A DNA stretch of 64,000 nucleotides from Aromatoleum evansii (GTDB lineage: Bacteria > Pseudomonadota > Gammaproteobacteria > Burkholderiales > Rhodocyclaceae), in assembly GCF_012910805.1 (NCBI RefSeq), contig NZ_WTVK01000033.1:1-64000 (forward strand), given 5' to 3'. Of this stretch, positions 26,176 through 34,950 are shown piece by piece (within the stretch, counting starts at the first letter, position 1; the number at the start of each line of letters is the position of its first letter). The notes beneath the pieces are model-generated. The model did not search any database and had not been told where the DNA came from. It worked only from the letters and a program-made list of their open reading frames with translations. The position numbers and the translations under genes are program-made.

Positions 26176-27399
26176 ATGAGACTGCGTGCTTTGGTTTGCC
26201 CATTGGGCCTTCTTCCCCTTCTTTCGTCATGCGCGTATGTGAATCCGTATGTCCTGCCTGAGACGCAGCAACTCTGTCCCAAGGGGAAGGAGACCAAAGG
26301 GTGCAAAGAACTTTCTACGGTGGTGTCGTCCATAGCGAAGCTTGAGACGTCGAGAAAGAGCGTTAAGGGCAAGCTCGATGACACCACATTCACCAGTCGC
26401 GGATTGGATCTCTTTACTTTCGGTTTCGTGACTGCCTTTGCGGTAAGGGGAGTGCATGAGGCGGCGATTGGCGCCGGCGCGAAGAACCTCGCCTTGGCAG
26501 GGGGAGCATCGTACACAGCGGGGAAACTGTTCGCTGCCCCGAGCACCGAGCAGCTGTATTTGGGCGCTCATTCTGCCCTGACGTGCGTGATGGACCGTGG
26601 CAACGCGGTAATCGGTGTCTATGAGCAAGCTCATATCCTGAAGGAGCGTGTCACCCAGGCCGCACCTGCTGTTAAGTCGGCGAACTGCAAACAGGTTCTC
26701 GGCGACAAGCTTGTTGGGGAGTTCAGGTCGGCTCACGCAAAGGCGATTGGATTACCGGATACGATCAAATCGCTCGATGCTGCGATCGGTTCCGACTTGC
26801 AGAAGACGGGCGGACGCATTCTGGAGGAGCTCAACAGCCAACTCAATGCGCAGCGGCCAAACTTGGATGCGATCTTAAACGCGGGCACGGGCGTGTCATC
26901 AATCGCTGGTAGCTTGGTGGCTTCGGGAAGCTCCCAGTGGGCTGGAGTCGCTGGAGACGGCGACGTACAAAAACAACAACAACAAGACTGCTCCGAAACG
27001 CCGGAAAGCGTTGGTGAGCAGATCGAGGCCGTAAAGGGAATGGATGTCCTGTGGAAATCCACAGTTAACGCGATCGGGGATCTCAAGGACGGTTGCGCGA
27101 TGGCCCCCGCATCGCTCGCACCGCTCGCGGTGGCCCAGAATGCCGTGACGCTGGTGCCGGGAACGACGTTCAACCTCGTCTACGGCGGCGGCCGTCCGCC
27201 GATTCATGCGCAGTGGGTGAATGACATACCGAGAAGCGACCAGTTATCCCTGACGCCGCACCCCGGTAGCAGCATGTTCCAGATTACCCGTCCCCCAAGC
27301 GACAGGTCAGCCACGACTTTCACACTTCGGGTCTTCGACAGCGCAGCGATCCCCTCATCAACGGAGGTGAGTGTGGCAGTGCCCGCGCCGGCGAAGTAG
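26176..27399 (+). CDS. Putative lipoprotein
   Basis: This 407-aa exported protein has a clear lipoprotein signal: basic start, hydrophobic core and lipobox LSSCA, with acylated Cys at residue 19. A possible second hydrophobic stretch covers residues 78-107. The middle is helical; a Gln-rich stretch (KQQQQ) is followed by a C-terminal region that reads like a beta-sandwich (TLVPGTTFNLVYGGGRPPIH, TFTLRVFDSAAIPSSTEVSV). The base composition looks less GC-rich than its neighbours. Ligand and function are unknown. Confidence 0.65.
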   Translation: MRLRALVCPLGLLPLLSSCAYVNPYVLPETQQLCPKGKETKGCKELSTVVSSIAKLETSRKSVKGKLDDTTFTSRGLDLFTFGFVTAFAVRGVHEAAIGAGAKNLALAGGASYTAGKLFAAPSTEQLYLGAHSALTCVMDRGNAVIGVYEQAHILKERVTQAAPAVKSANCKQVLGDKLVGEFRSAHAKAIGLPDTIKSLDAAIGSDLQKTGGRILEELNSQLNAQRPNLDAILNAGTGVSSIAGSLVASGSSQWAGVAGDGDVQKQQQQDCSETPESVGEQIEAVKGMDVLWKSTVNAIGDLKDGCAMAPASLAPLAVAQNAVTLVPGTTFNLVYGGGRPPIHAQWVNDIPRSDQLSLTPHPGSSMFQITRPPSDRSATTFTLRVFDSAAIPSSTEVSVAVPAPAK

Positions 27400-27404
27400 G
27401 GCGC

Positions 27405-28103
27405 CTAATTTCCAAATAGGCGCCAGGCCTCATCTTCCTGTGAGGCCTTGCCGTTCACATTGAGGATCTTGAGCTCGTTGCGGTCGATATTGGCCCAAAC
27501 CAATCGTGCTCCATATTCCTCGAAGCCCTTGAGGCGGCCACCGACCTTCGCCCACTGCTCTTCCAACGCGGCGTGCATCCTTGCCTGAAAAAATGCGAGG
27601 GGGTTCGCGTCGCGCTTCTCCTTGTTCGCCTTGTTGTTCGCCGGTTCTGCCAACCTGTTCACCGCGTGCCAGGGCCAACCCTTGATCGCGATCGATGGCA
27701 GCGTGCTGATGATGAGCCAGAGCTTCGGTAGCGGCCACTCGCCGTCTAGCGTGTAACCCTCGGCGAATCGGGGCACGTCGCGAGTGATCAAGCGCATATC
27801 CGACGAATTCAAGCTTTCGTACTCAATCACTGCGATTTCGTTACGCCCGCTGTCGATGATCGTCATGTCCGGCCTGAATTCCCGGGACATTGCCGCCTCC
27901 ACGAGCGGGGTCAGATGTTCAGGCACGGCGCGCACGAGCGCACCGCAGATCATGGCGTGGGCCCAGCGGTTGCCGCACCAGTACGGATCGACCATCCAAT
28001 CTTCGGTCACCCCGGGCGTCGCGCGGACAATGGTCGCGAACCGATCGAGATAGTCTTCGACATCGAACTCGTGGGCAGGTGGCGTGGGTTTCGGCTTGGT
28101 CAT
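27405..28103 (-). CDS. Hypothetical protein, possible nuclease fold
   Basis: This 232-aa protein contains RPDMTIIDSGRNEIAVIEYE, an Asp...Glu-x-Glu arrangement that resembles a restriction-endonuclease-like core with the last Lys replaced. The surrounding secondary structure (strand-strand-strand, then LPKLWLIISTL) fits that fold. Function is otherwise unknown. Its start overlaps the stop of the cupin-like gene upstream (ATGA), so the two are co-translated. Confidence 0.5.
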   Translation of the reverse strand: MTKPKPTPPAHEFDVEDYLDRFATIVRATPGVTEDWMVDPYWCGNRWAHAMICGALVRAVPEHLTPLVEAAMSREFRPDMTIIDSGRNEIAVIEYESLNSSDMRLITRDVPRFAEGYTLDGEWPLPKLWLIISTLPSIAIKGWPWHAVNRLAEPANNKANKEKRDANPLAFFQARMHAALEEQWAKVGGRLKGFEEYGARLVWANIDRNELKILNVNGKASQEDEAWRLFGN

Positions 28104-28474
28104 AAGGGCCCCAGCTCAGGCTGGGTTGCGGCAAGCTCCGGCTCAAGCGTGCCCGTGGGAAGGAGCAGGAATTTCGCGCGCGGCAATGGTTCAATGTCGA
28201 GGCGCATGCCCGCTGGTATCACGATAGCCTGGTGCTCGAAGAGCAAGTGCGAGCGGCCATTCACATGTATTCCGCTGTCGCCCTGGATATTCACCAGCAC
28301 CGTCGTGCTCGCCATCACCTCGCTGAACCGCTTTCCCTGCTGGTCGAGCGCGAGCAAGGTGCCGGCCGTACCCAATGACCGAGTCGCCCAAGCGAACGGA
28401 CGCATTTCGATCAGTTCTGCGAGCGGCCGGACCTCGGGTGCCGGCAGCAGTTGATGATCCGGGTGATTGCTCAT
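28100..28474 (-). CDS. Small cupin-like protein
   Basis: This 124-aa protein has a run of short beta strands typical of a cupin barrel (STTVLVNIQGDSGIHVNG, LLFEHQAIVIPAGMRLDIEP). The HQAIVIPAG segment matches the second cupin motif, but the classical metal-binding His pair of motif 1 is not obvious. It is coupled to the 27405-28103 gene by a 4-bp overlap. It is likely a sensor or structural protein; the ligand is unknown. Confidence 0.5.
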   Translation of the reverse strand: MSNHPDHQLLPAPEVRPLAELIEMRPFAWATRSLGTAGTLLALDQQGKRFSEVMASTTVLVNIQGDSGIHVNGRSHLLFEHQAIVIPAGMRLDIEPLPRAKFLLLPTGTLEPELAATQPELGPL

Positions 28475-28492
28475 GGGGGCCGAGAAGTGCGC

Positions 28493-29503
28493 TCAGGTCC
28501 CGTGCAGTTGCGCCTGCGGGACGTTACGCAAACGCAGCTCATGGTCGAACTTTCCACGACGCGTTTCCACGATGTCACCCATCGCCTTGAGCATCTCCGA
28601 GAAGCTCGAGTAGCCGAAGTTGGATTCGTGGAACGTCGGGTCCATCCGCTGCATGTAGGGCCGCAACCCGGCCTTCTGCACCCACGGGTCGCCCCGGCTC
28701 TGCGCGAGACGCGAGATCGCCTTGCTGATAAGTTCTCGGGCATTTTTCTCGCGTGTGGCCGTATCAGCCGCAATCACCAGCAATTCGCGCAGTTCCTCAG
28801 CCTCCTCGGGCGGGCAGAACGGCCGCTCCTCGGGGTGCGGCTCCGGCTCGACAGTGGCTGGGTGACCGGCGCTTTCCACACGCGCGGGCTCGGACGCCGG
28901 GGGCAACACGGTGGGAATCCCTTCCGCCGGGGAAGTCCCAGCCGGATTGAGCAAAGTCTCGTAGAACTGGAACTGATGGCAGCTGCGCGCCCAATGCTGG
29001 TTGGTCGAGGTCATGCTACCGATGCCGATCAGCGTGCGGCCTGCCGCCTTCACCTTGTACGAGAGCGGCATGAAGTCGCTGTCGCCGCCGACCACGATGA
29101 TGGTGCCAATGTGAGGGAAGCGATTCATATCGTCCAGGACGTCGAGGCACAGCTTGATATCGGCGCCGTTCTTGGCCGCAGCTCCTGGTGGGAAGACTTG
29201 GATCAGTTCGATGGCGGACTGCAGCAGATCGTGCTTATACCGGTTGAACGACACCCAGTTTGCGAACGCGCGGTTGATGGCAAGCGGCCCGATCGACAGC
29301 GCGAACTCCATGATCGTCGCGATATCGATCAGCGGATCCTGCGGACGGTAACGACTTGCGTGATAAGAGCCCGGCCCTGTTTTCTGGTCGACCAGACTCG
29401 CGTGAAGATTTTCGAAATCCCAGTAGAGTGCGACTGATTCTGTTCCCTGTGCCACCGCAAACGCATCCCTAGTTGTTTGTGCGAAACGATACTCTACGCG
29501 CAT
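28493..29503 (-). CDS. NYN-domain protein with LOTUS/OST-HTH-like C-terminus
   Basis: This 336-aa protein starts with a NYN (PIN-like) RNase domain: VALYWDFENLHASL gives the first acidic residue, DIKLCLDVLDD the second, and GTIIVVGGDSDFMPL the third conserved Asp cluster. A Pro/Glu-rich linker precedes a C-terminal region (LISKAISRLAQSRGDPWVQK ... GYSSFSEMLKAMGDIVETRR) with the LOTUS/OST-HTH pattern. NYN-LOTUS proteins are widespread in bacteria and are thought to act on RNA. The role on this plasmid is open. Confidence 0.82.
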   Translation of the reverse strand: MRVEYRFAQTTRDAFAVAQGTESVALYWDFENLHASLVDQKTGPGSYHASRYRPQDPLIDIATIMEFALSIGPLAINRAFANWVSFNRYKHDLLQSAIELIQVFPPGAAAKNGADIKLCLDVLDDMNRFPHIGTIIVVGGDSDFMPLSYKVKAAGRTLIGIGSMTSTNQHWARSCHQFQFYETLLNPAGTSPAEGIPTVLPPASEPARVESAGHPATVEPEPHPEERPFCPPEEAEELRELLVIAADTATREKNARELISKAISRLAQSRGDPWVQKAGLRPYMQRMDPTFHESNFGYSSFSEMLKAMGDIVETRRGKFDHELRLRNVPQAQLHGT

Positions 29504-29653
29504 ACGGCCGTGTCAATTCACGAGTGCACAGAGGAAGTGACCCGCGAAGGTAGGACCGGTGATGTTGCAGTCGTTGGGGACGCTGCCGCAGCGACCCCAA
29601 TGGGCGAGGGCCCCAGTTCGACGGTCGGACTTCGCCGCGGTGCGCGCGTGATT

Positions 29654-30319
29654 CTATGGTCCGATCGAATCCGGAGGCGGTGTGGGTTCGTGCGAATCGT
29701 TGGCTGAGACGCGGCGCTCCCAGTCCCCACGTGCCTTCGCGATCTTGTCCCTTTGCGCCCTAAGCAGGTCCTCCCGGCTCGGCCCCCCGAACGTAGGGGG
29801 CTCGGTGGGCAAACGAAGCTGTTGCCGAAGCTGGCGAGCCAGCGCTGAGACTTCTAGACCGAGTTCTGCGAAACCCTGTTGCCGCGTCCAAAATGTTTCC
29901 GTGTACTCCGGGGGTTCATCGTATTCGCGTACGCCGTGTACCCGATTTATCAACTGCTCGGTCTTATACGGCAGGTTCAGGATGTGGTACATCAAATCGG
30001 CCGGCAAGACCTTCCAATCGACCTTCAGCTCCAATGGTTCAAATCGCGGCTCCATGACGGTGAACTGGTGGTAGATCCCGTCATCGCTCGCCGGCTGGCC
30101 CTGAATCGTTCCGTTGTCGTATGACACCTCGAGGCATTGGCGCGCAAAGCGGTCGAGGTGCGCGAGCACGAGGATCCCGAGATACTTGGATTCTTTCTCA
30201 CTACGCTCCCGCTCCCGCTCCGCTTCGCGCCTCGTCGTCAGCCAACCGCCCAACCACACGCCGCCGAGGCCTGACGCTGCGGAGATGACGCTCGGCAGGA
30301 AACTCAGATCGATTGCCAT
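29654..30319 (-). CDS. Membrane-anchored hypothetical protein
   Basis: This 221-aa protein has one N-terminal transmembrane helix (VISAASGLGGVWLGGWLTT) followed by a charged coiled-coil stretch (REAERERERSEKESKYLGIL) and a soluble helical domain. The C-terminus is Pro-rich. This one-helix-plus-coil layout is common in small accessory proteins of unknown function, and no enzyme motif is visible. Confidence 0.55.
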   Translation of the reverse strand: MAIDLSFLPSVISAASGLGGVWLGGWLTTRREAERERERSEKESKYLGILVLAHLDRFARQCLEVSYDNGTIQGQPASDDGIYHQFTVMEPRFEPLELKVDWKVLPADLMYHILNLPYKTEQLINRVHGVREYDEPPEYTETFWTRQQGFAELGLEVSALARQLRQQLRLPTEPPTFGGPSREDLLRAQRDKIAKARGDWERRVSANDSHEPTPPPDSIGP

Positions 30320-30394
30320 GGTTTCTCCTCCTCGCGTGATCTTACCCGAGCGCAGCTTGGCGATCTGAGGGGCTCCGCCGGCGTCTGTGCCTGC

Positions 30395-30832
30395 TCAGGA
30401 ACCCGGCGTCGCCATCGCGCTGGGCAAGTTCGGATTCGGTGACGCCAGCCCGCGCGCAGCCGCAATCGATGCGCGCAGCGCCTCGAGCTCGCGCAATGCC
30501 TGAAACGCTTCGTCTGACGTCTCGGGATTGGCGTAGGCGATCATGAAGCTGTTCACGAGACTCCTCAGTAGGCCTGCAGTGTCGTGGTTCTTCACCACCG
30601 ACATCACCGCGAACTGGTCCAGGCGCTCGACCGGCGTCTCGGCGAAACGCTCCACTCCCATACCTTTGGCGATCTCACCGAAAAGGACCGTGAGGTTGGC
30701 GCGTCGTTGTGCGGCCGATAGCGGCTGGCCGGTCTCGGCATCAGCCAGTTCGAGGCAGAAACGGTGGGCGAGGGCGACGTCGACGCGCTTGGAGATCAGT
30801 TCGGACAGGGGTTTCGTCACGGCAGGTTCCAT
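30395..30832 (-). CDS. Hypothetical helical protein
   Basis: This 145-aa, nearly all-helical protein (KPLSELISKRVDVALAHRFC, RANLTVLFGEIAKGMGVERF) is of unknown family. It lies in a run of short leftward genes with small gaps that probably forms one transcript from about 31.9 kb down to 30.4 kb. Confidence 0.5.
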   Translation of the reverse strand: MEPAVTKPLSELISKRVDVALAHRFCLELADAETGQPLSAAQRRANLTVLFGEIAKGMGVERFAETPVERLDQFAVMSVVKNHDTAGLLRSLVNSFMIAYANPETSDEAFQALRELEALRASIAAARGLASPNPNLPSAMATPGS

Positions 30833-30868
30833 CGAGAAAGAGTGCAGGGAAAGAGGAGGGAAGGGGGG

Positions 30869-31183
30869 CTACACGGCCGTTTGCGCCGGCTGTCGTCTCT
30901 TCGTCGCTTGTCCGTGCTCGTGCAGCCAGGCTGTCTGCTCGGCATCGTAAGCGGCGGTCTCCTCTTTCGTGCAGAGCGCGACGGTGACCTTCACCAGCAC
31001 GGGGTAAAGCTGCCCATCCCTCATCGGTTCGCCTTCTTCGTCGCACAGCTTCCGAATGCGCTCAATCTCCTGCTCGGCGTGAGAGCGGAAAGTGAAGAGT
31101 TGGTCGTTCCACAACATGCCCGTGAGATCGGTCGCGTCGTGAGCGATCGCCCACTGCTTCTGGGGGCTGTTCAGTTCCAGCAT
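30869..31183 (-). CDS. Hypothetical protein
   Basis: This 104-aa protein starts at ATG 31183 (MLELNSPQKQWAIAHDATDL); the longer frame upstream includes an unlikely leader. It is charged and helical, with two cysteines and a basic tail (GQATKRRQPAQT). No domain is recognised. The gene is part of the leftward small-gene run. Confidence 0.5.
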   Translation of the reverse strand: MLELNSPQKQWAIAHDATDLTGMLWNDQLFTFRSHAEQEIERIRKLCDEEGEPMRDGQLYPVLVKVTVALCTKEETAAYDAEQTAWLHEHGQATKRRQPAQTAV

Positions 31184-31240
31184 GCTTGCCTCTCGTTTGT
31201 CGATGCCACGCGCCCGTGTCGGCACGTGTTGGCACATTCT

Positions 31241-31687
31241 TCACTCACCAGCGGGCGCGCGCCGCAGTGCCCACCAGTCCTTGCGCGGAAACTCGGCGTT
31301 GTCGGTCTCGATCGCCACCATCAGCGTGATCAGCGCCTCCCGTGTGCGTGCCGATTTCCCGCCGCCGGCGCCGGGGCAGCAAAACTCCACGCTCCCGCCG
31401 CCTTCGTTGTCCCACACGGACACGTAGACATCGTTGTCCGCATCCAGCCCGACCCGCAGATGCGCGCTCGGATGCATGTCGCCCACCCGCCCGACGTCGC
31501 GTTCTTTCGGCCAGGACAACTCCCCCTTGCCCGCGCCGCGTGCTGCCGAGGCCCGGTTGTAGAGATCGACCGCCTGTTGGCCGAAGTGGAAGAACAGGCC
31601 TTCGCAGTTGTCGCGAAAGAAATCATGGAACGCCCGCAAGGCTTCCTCTTCCGTGGGCCGTCCCGATTCGATGTCTCTTTGCGTCAT
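31241..31687 (-). CDS. Hypothetical protein
   Basis: This 148-aa protein starts at ATG 31687 (MTQRDIESGRPTEEEALRAF), which overlaps the stop of the preceding gene by 4 bp. It has a helical N-terminus and a beta-rich, Gly-rich centre (LRVGLDADNDVYVSVWDNEG, CCPGAGGGKSART). The GAGGGKS stretch looks like a P-loop but has no following Walker B, so I do not call it an NTPase. Function unknown. Confidence 0.5.
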   Translation of the reverse strand: MTQRDIESGRPTEEEALRAFHDFFRDNCEGLFFHFGQQAVDLYNRASAARGAGKGELSWPKERDVGRVGDMHPSAHLRVGLDADNDVYVSVWDNEGGGSVEFCCPGAGGGKSARTREALITLMVAIETDNAEFPRKDWWALRRAPAGE

Positions 31688-31908
31688 CGACTCTTCTCCT
31701 CGTCCTCTGCCAACGCCTCGATCTGCTCGACGGTGAGGTGCGCGGTGGCGTTCAGGGCGGCGGTAATGCGTCGGGCCATGTCCACGCGCTCCTCGTTGGT
31801 GATGCCGTAGCTGTAGGCGCAGGTCGCCACGCCTTCCTCTCGCCCGTCGGCGTAACGCACCGAGTAGGCGTGCCACCCAGGCTTGCCGTACTGCTTGAAC
31901 CGGCGCAT
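31684..31908 (-). CDS. Small hypothetical protein
   Basis: This 74-aa protein (MRRFKQYGKPGWHAYSVRYA...) has a strand-rich first half and a helical end (VEQIEALAEDEEKSR). It lies between the DUF5131 gene (4-bp gap) and the 31241-31687 gene (4-bp overlap), so it is part of the same operon. I do not recognise the family. Confidence 0.55.
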   Translation of the reverse strand: MRRFKQYGKPGWHAYSVRYADGREEGVATCAYSYGITNEERVDMARRITAALNATAHLTVEQIEALAEDEEKSR

Positions 31909-31912
31909 GGCG

Positions 31913-32953
31913 TCACGACGCTCCCGCGGCAAGGCCTTGCACCGGATAGCCGTCATGCAGCGCGCCATCGAGATGCCGCCCGCTGCTGCGCTTACCCGCC
32001 CGGTAGCTCTCCGTGCCGTCCGACCAGACATGCACGCGCGTGTCGGGATACCCGGACGCAGGCGCACCGTTGGCCCGGTCGGCGACCACCTCGGGGTATT
32101 CGCGGCTGCGCTCCTGTTGCCCCATCGGCAACCACTCTCCCCATTGCTTGAAGAGGAAGGGAACGCTCGCCTCGGCGCATTGATCGCGCAGACCCCGCAC
32201 CCACTGTTCATGCATCGGACGCGCTCGGGGGCCTGACTCGCCGCCGGCGACCACCCAATGCAGCGGGGCGTCGCCACCGCACTTGCCGCACAGGCACATC
32301 AGGTAGGCCGCGAGATCGAGCGGCCCCAGGAGCGGCTCCGCTGACACCCACCGCACGGCTGCCGGGGTGTGCAGCAGCAGCGGGATGCGGTTATCGGCGG
32401 TTGCCTGATTCTCGGCGGTAACCCCCAGCCAGATGCGAGGATGCGGGCCATCGGCGAGCGCAACCTGATCGTACAGGCCATCAGGGTCGTGGCCGCCGCC
32501 GAAACGCACCGCGGCGCGTGCCCACGCTTCACGCCGATCGACGCTCAGGTAGGCGTGCATCCGCTCGGCGCGCTTGGTGAGCACCTGGAAGATATGCCCC
32601 GGCTCGCCATTGCGTCCGTACAGACAGGCCCACATGATGCCGAAAACCGTGTCGATCCACGCGTCCGGTACGGACGGGTGGAAGAGGTCGCCGTGGGCAC
32701 AGACGAAGATCATTCGACGGCGCGACCAGCGGATCGGCATGTCGAGCCACTCCGCGTTCAGGCGCACCTCGCCATTCCAGACCGGTCCCGCCGCCGTCGG
32801 GTCGGTGAGTCCCGCCCGGCTCGGGTGCATCTGCAGGCGCGTGCCGGCGAGCTTCATCGCATAGCAGTTCGTACAACCGGCGGTCAGGACGCTACAGCCG
32901 GTGATCGGATTCCAGGTCGCGTCAGTCCATTCGATGCGCGAGTTGTCAGCCAT
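31913..32953 (-). CDS. DUF5131 (phage Gp37/Gp68) family protein
   Basis: This 346-aa protein begins MADNSRIEWTDATWNPITGC and continues with GCTNCYAMK, the conserved Cys-rich opening of the phage Gp37/Gp68 (DUF5131) family. Other family features seen are IFVCAHGDLFH, HIFQVLTKR, LGVTAENQ and WVVAGGESGPRARPM. The cysteine cluster and barrel-like pattern resemble radical-SAM enzymes, but the activity is not established. The family is frequent on phages and plasmids. It heads the leftward small-gene operon. A CLCGKCGG insert may bind a second metal. Confidence 0.85.
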   Translation of the reverse strand: MADNSRIEWTDATWNPITGCSVLTAGCTNCYAMKLAGTRLQMHPSRAGLTDPTAAGPVWNGEVRLNAEWLDMPIRWSRRRMIFVCAHGDLFHPSVPDAWIDTVFGIMWACLYGRNGEPGHIFQVLTKRAERMHAYLSVDRREAWARAAVRFGGGHDPDGLYDQVALADGPHPRIWLGVTAENQATADNRIPLLLHTPAAVRWVSAEPLLGPLDLAAYLMCLCGKCGGDAPLHWVVAGGESGPRARPMHEQWVRGLRDQCAEASVPFLFKQWGEWLPMGQQERSREYPEVVADRANGAPASGYPDTRVHVWSDGTESYRAGKRSSGRHLDGALHDGYPVQGLAAGAS

Positions 32954-33169
32954 ATCCGTTGTTTCCTCGTCTTGCCGCGCCGGTCGCGGCCGCGGTGTTC
33001 GTCATCCGTCCAGACTGTCACGCCAGTCCGCCGATTCAAGGGGTGAAACGCAGCGCGTCGTGGTGTTGTCCTGTTCTCCCGCCAACCGTCGCGGGGTGGG
33101 CTACATTTCAGGTGAGTGGATTCTTCGAGCGTAGCCGCGGATCTGTGTCCATCCGATTGGAGACTGAGC

Positions 33170-33883
33170 ATGAGCTATGGGGACGCCTGTGCGTACAAAT
33201 GGGGCATCGGTCCTGCGGCCGAGCAGAACCTGCTCGTCGGTGTGTCGAAGCACCACCATATCCTCAAGGACGGGACAATTCGTTGGCAGAAAAGCCCGTT
33301 AAACCCTCGTTTGCCCGGAAAGCGGTACTTGCGCCGAATGGTGCTGTTCGATTGCGGCACGGGGGACTTCTACGGGGAGTGCTGTGCCGAGGACGAACCC
33401 AAGGACATCATCGGCTTCCTCGCTCGAGCCTGGATCGCCAAGCCGGACCATCCGATGAAGGGCGTCCCAGGCACGCTCAACGTGCCAACGGCCGTGCGCA
33501 CTGATTCCGAATACGCGGCGCAACTGCGCTGGCTCCAGTCGCGTGTGCCGTTCGCCGTCGGCGAGATCCCGTCCGGATTCGCCGCCGGCGTTCACGTGAC
33601 CAGACTCTTCGAGGGCGCGATCGGCGATCTCAGGGTGTCGGCCGACATCGAAGACGTCGTAGTAACCCTCGAGCTGGCGCAGGCCTGCTCGGCGCTCATT
33701 ACGGGTCGCATCAGCCGATCTAACCGATACCGGATCGACGATCCGTGGGCCAAGGTGATGCCGCCCCCGGCGTCTTTCATCGAGGCCGTCGACCAGCTCT
33801 ATGAGCCCCGTGGCGGATGGCGGATGGCCCCGTTCGACATGATCGTCGATGGAGCCCCACGCACCGATCGCGCAAGAGCGTGA
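33170..33883 (+). CDS. Stand-alone protein with DD35E-like pattern
   Basis: This 237-aa protein starts at ATG 33170 (MSYGDACAYKWGIGP). A run resembling an RNase H-like integrase core is visible: Asp in MVLFDCGTGDFYGE, a second Asp 51 residues later in VRTDSEY, and Glu in VTRLFEGAI, 36 residues after that. This gives the D-D-35-E spacing of retroviral-type integrases and transposases. There is no helix-turn-helix arm, no partner transposase gene and no terminal repeat around it. It may be a domesticated or unrelated protein with a coincidental pattern. The assignment is an inference from spacing and flanking strands. Confidence 0.4.
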   Translation: MSYGDACAYKWGIGPAAEQNLLVGVSKHHHILKDGTIRWQKSPLNPRLPGKRYLRRMVLFDCGTGDFYGECCAEDEPKDIIGFLARAWIAKPDHPMKGVPGTLNVPTAVRTDSEYAAQLRWLQSRVPFAVGEIPSGFAAGVHVTRLFEGAIGDLRVSADIEDVVVTLELAQACSALITGRISRSNRYRIDDPWAKVMPPPASFIEAVDQLYEPRGGWRMAPFDMIVDGAPRTDRARA

Positions 33884-33944
33884 CGGCGAACATACCCCGC
33901 GCGGGCAGGGCGGCGTTCACCGTCCTGTGCGGACGCGGTGCGCC

Positions 33945-34547
33945 TTACCGGCGGATGGGCATCAGCGCGCCAATCACGCCCGGCGCGCGCCACATCGCCA
34001 TCTCGCCCGGGTCATTGTACGGCACGCCAATCTCCGCGTCGGGATACTCCTCGGCGATGAGTCTCAGGTAGCGCAGCGCGTAGAAGCCCGCGCCGACCTC
34101 GACGCCCGTATGGCTGTCCACGCCCGATCCGGCGCACTCGCCGCACGGACGGGCCGACTCCTGCGGGTCATGCACGGGCAGCACCCCGCTTTCGTCGCAG
34201 TGCTTGCAGCCATAGGTGTGCGCCCCGTGCTCGAATTCCCCTTCGCCGTCACAGTCCGTGCAGGGCGTGACCCGTCCAGTGCCTTCGCACGTGCCGCAGC
34301 GGCGTCCTTGCGTCGGGGTGAGCGGGGGGAGGGGGTGCCAGTCGTAACGATCCGCATCGAAGCGCTCGAACAGCGGAATCAGCGGCGACCGATCGCCCTG
34401 TTCGATGCTGTCGGCACCGGACACCGTATGAACGGGCGCCCGCACCCCGATCCGACCATCCGTGGCGTACACGAATCCCTCATAACGCGAAGGCGCACGC
34501 GCATATTGCTGCGGCAGGTGCATTCCGCAGAAACGGCTTATGTCCAT
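33945..34547 (-). CDS. DnaJ-type zinc-finger protein
   Basis: This 200-aa protein has a central cysteine-rich region with CxxCxGxG-type repeats (RCGTCEGTGRVTPCTDCDGE, GCKHCDESG, CGECAGSG), as in the DnaJ zinc domain. The N-terminal part (YEGFVYATDGRIGVRAPV) resembles the beta-clamp-like region of similar plasmid and phage proteins. It lacks a J-domain, so it is not a DnaJ co-chaperone. The exact role is unknown. Confidence 0.65.
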   Translation of the reverse strand: MDISRFCGMHLPQQYARAPSRYEGFVYATDGRIGVRAPVHTVSGADSIEQGDRSPLIPLFERFDADRYDWHPLPPLTPTQGRRCGTCEGTGRVTPCTDCDGEGEFEHGAHTYGCKHCDESGVLPVHDPQESARPCGECAGSGVDSHTGVEVGAGFYALRYLRLIAEEYPDAEIGVPYNDPGEMAMWRAPGVIGALMPIRR

Positions 34548-34592
34548 GTGTTCTCCTGATCTCGATCGTCTGTGGGCGTCACGCTTTCGCGA

Positions 34593-34829
34593 TCACTGCG
34601 CCAGCACCCAGCGCAACGCCGACGCCTTGGCATCGCCTTCCGTTTCGTCATCCAGCGTGGTCGAGGCGGAGTCGCCATTCGGTCGCGCGAGCGATGCCCT
34701 CCAATCCCCGGAGAGGCTCAGCCAGACCTTGAGTATGCTGCGCCCGATGCGCCGACTCATGACCTCTCGGTGCCATTCCAACCAGGAGGGGTCCTCCGGC
34801 TGATGAACCTGCTTCCATCGCTGCGTCAT
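34593..34829 (-). CDS. Small hypothetical protein
   Basis: This 78-aa protein starts at ATG 34829 (MTQRWKQVHQPEDPSWLEWH); an alternative ATG lies 12 bases upstream. The sequence includes WLSLSGDWRASLARPNGDS and ends in a helix. Small Trp-rich helical protein with no family recognised. Confidence 0.45.
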   Translation of the reverse strand: MTQRWKQVHQPEDPSWLEWHREVMSRRIGRSILKVWLSLSGDWRASLARPNGDSASTTLDDETEGDAKASALRWVLAQ

Positions 34830-34950
34830 CCTGCTCCCCATAGGTGGTCCGAGATTCAGAGTGCCATATGGCCCTCTCGCCGCAAGAGACGATTTCCTTG
34901 CCTGCCATACCATATCTGTTGCGGACGCCAGCGGTGGGTGAGGCGCGTGA

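Noticed and set aside
31241-31687. GAGGGKS sequence as a P-loop NTPase motif
   Set aside because: No Walker B or helix arrangement follows at the right distance, and the protein is too short for a P-loop domain.
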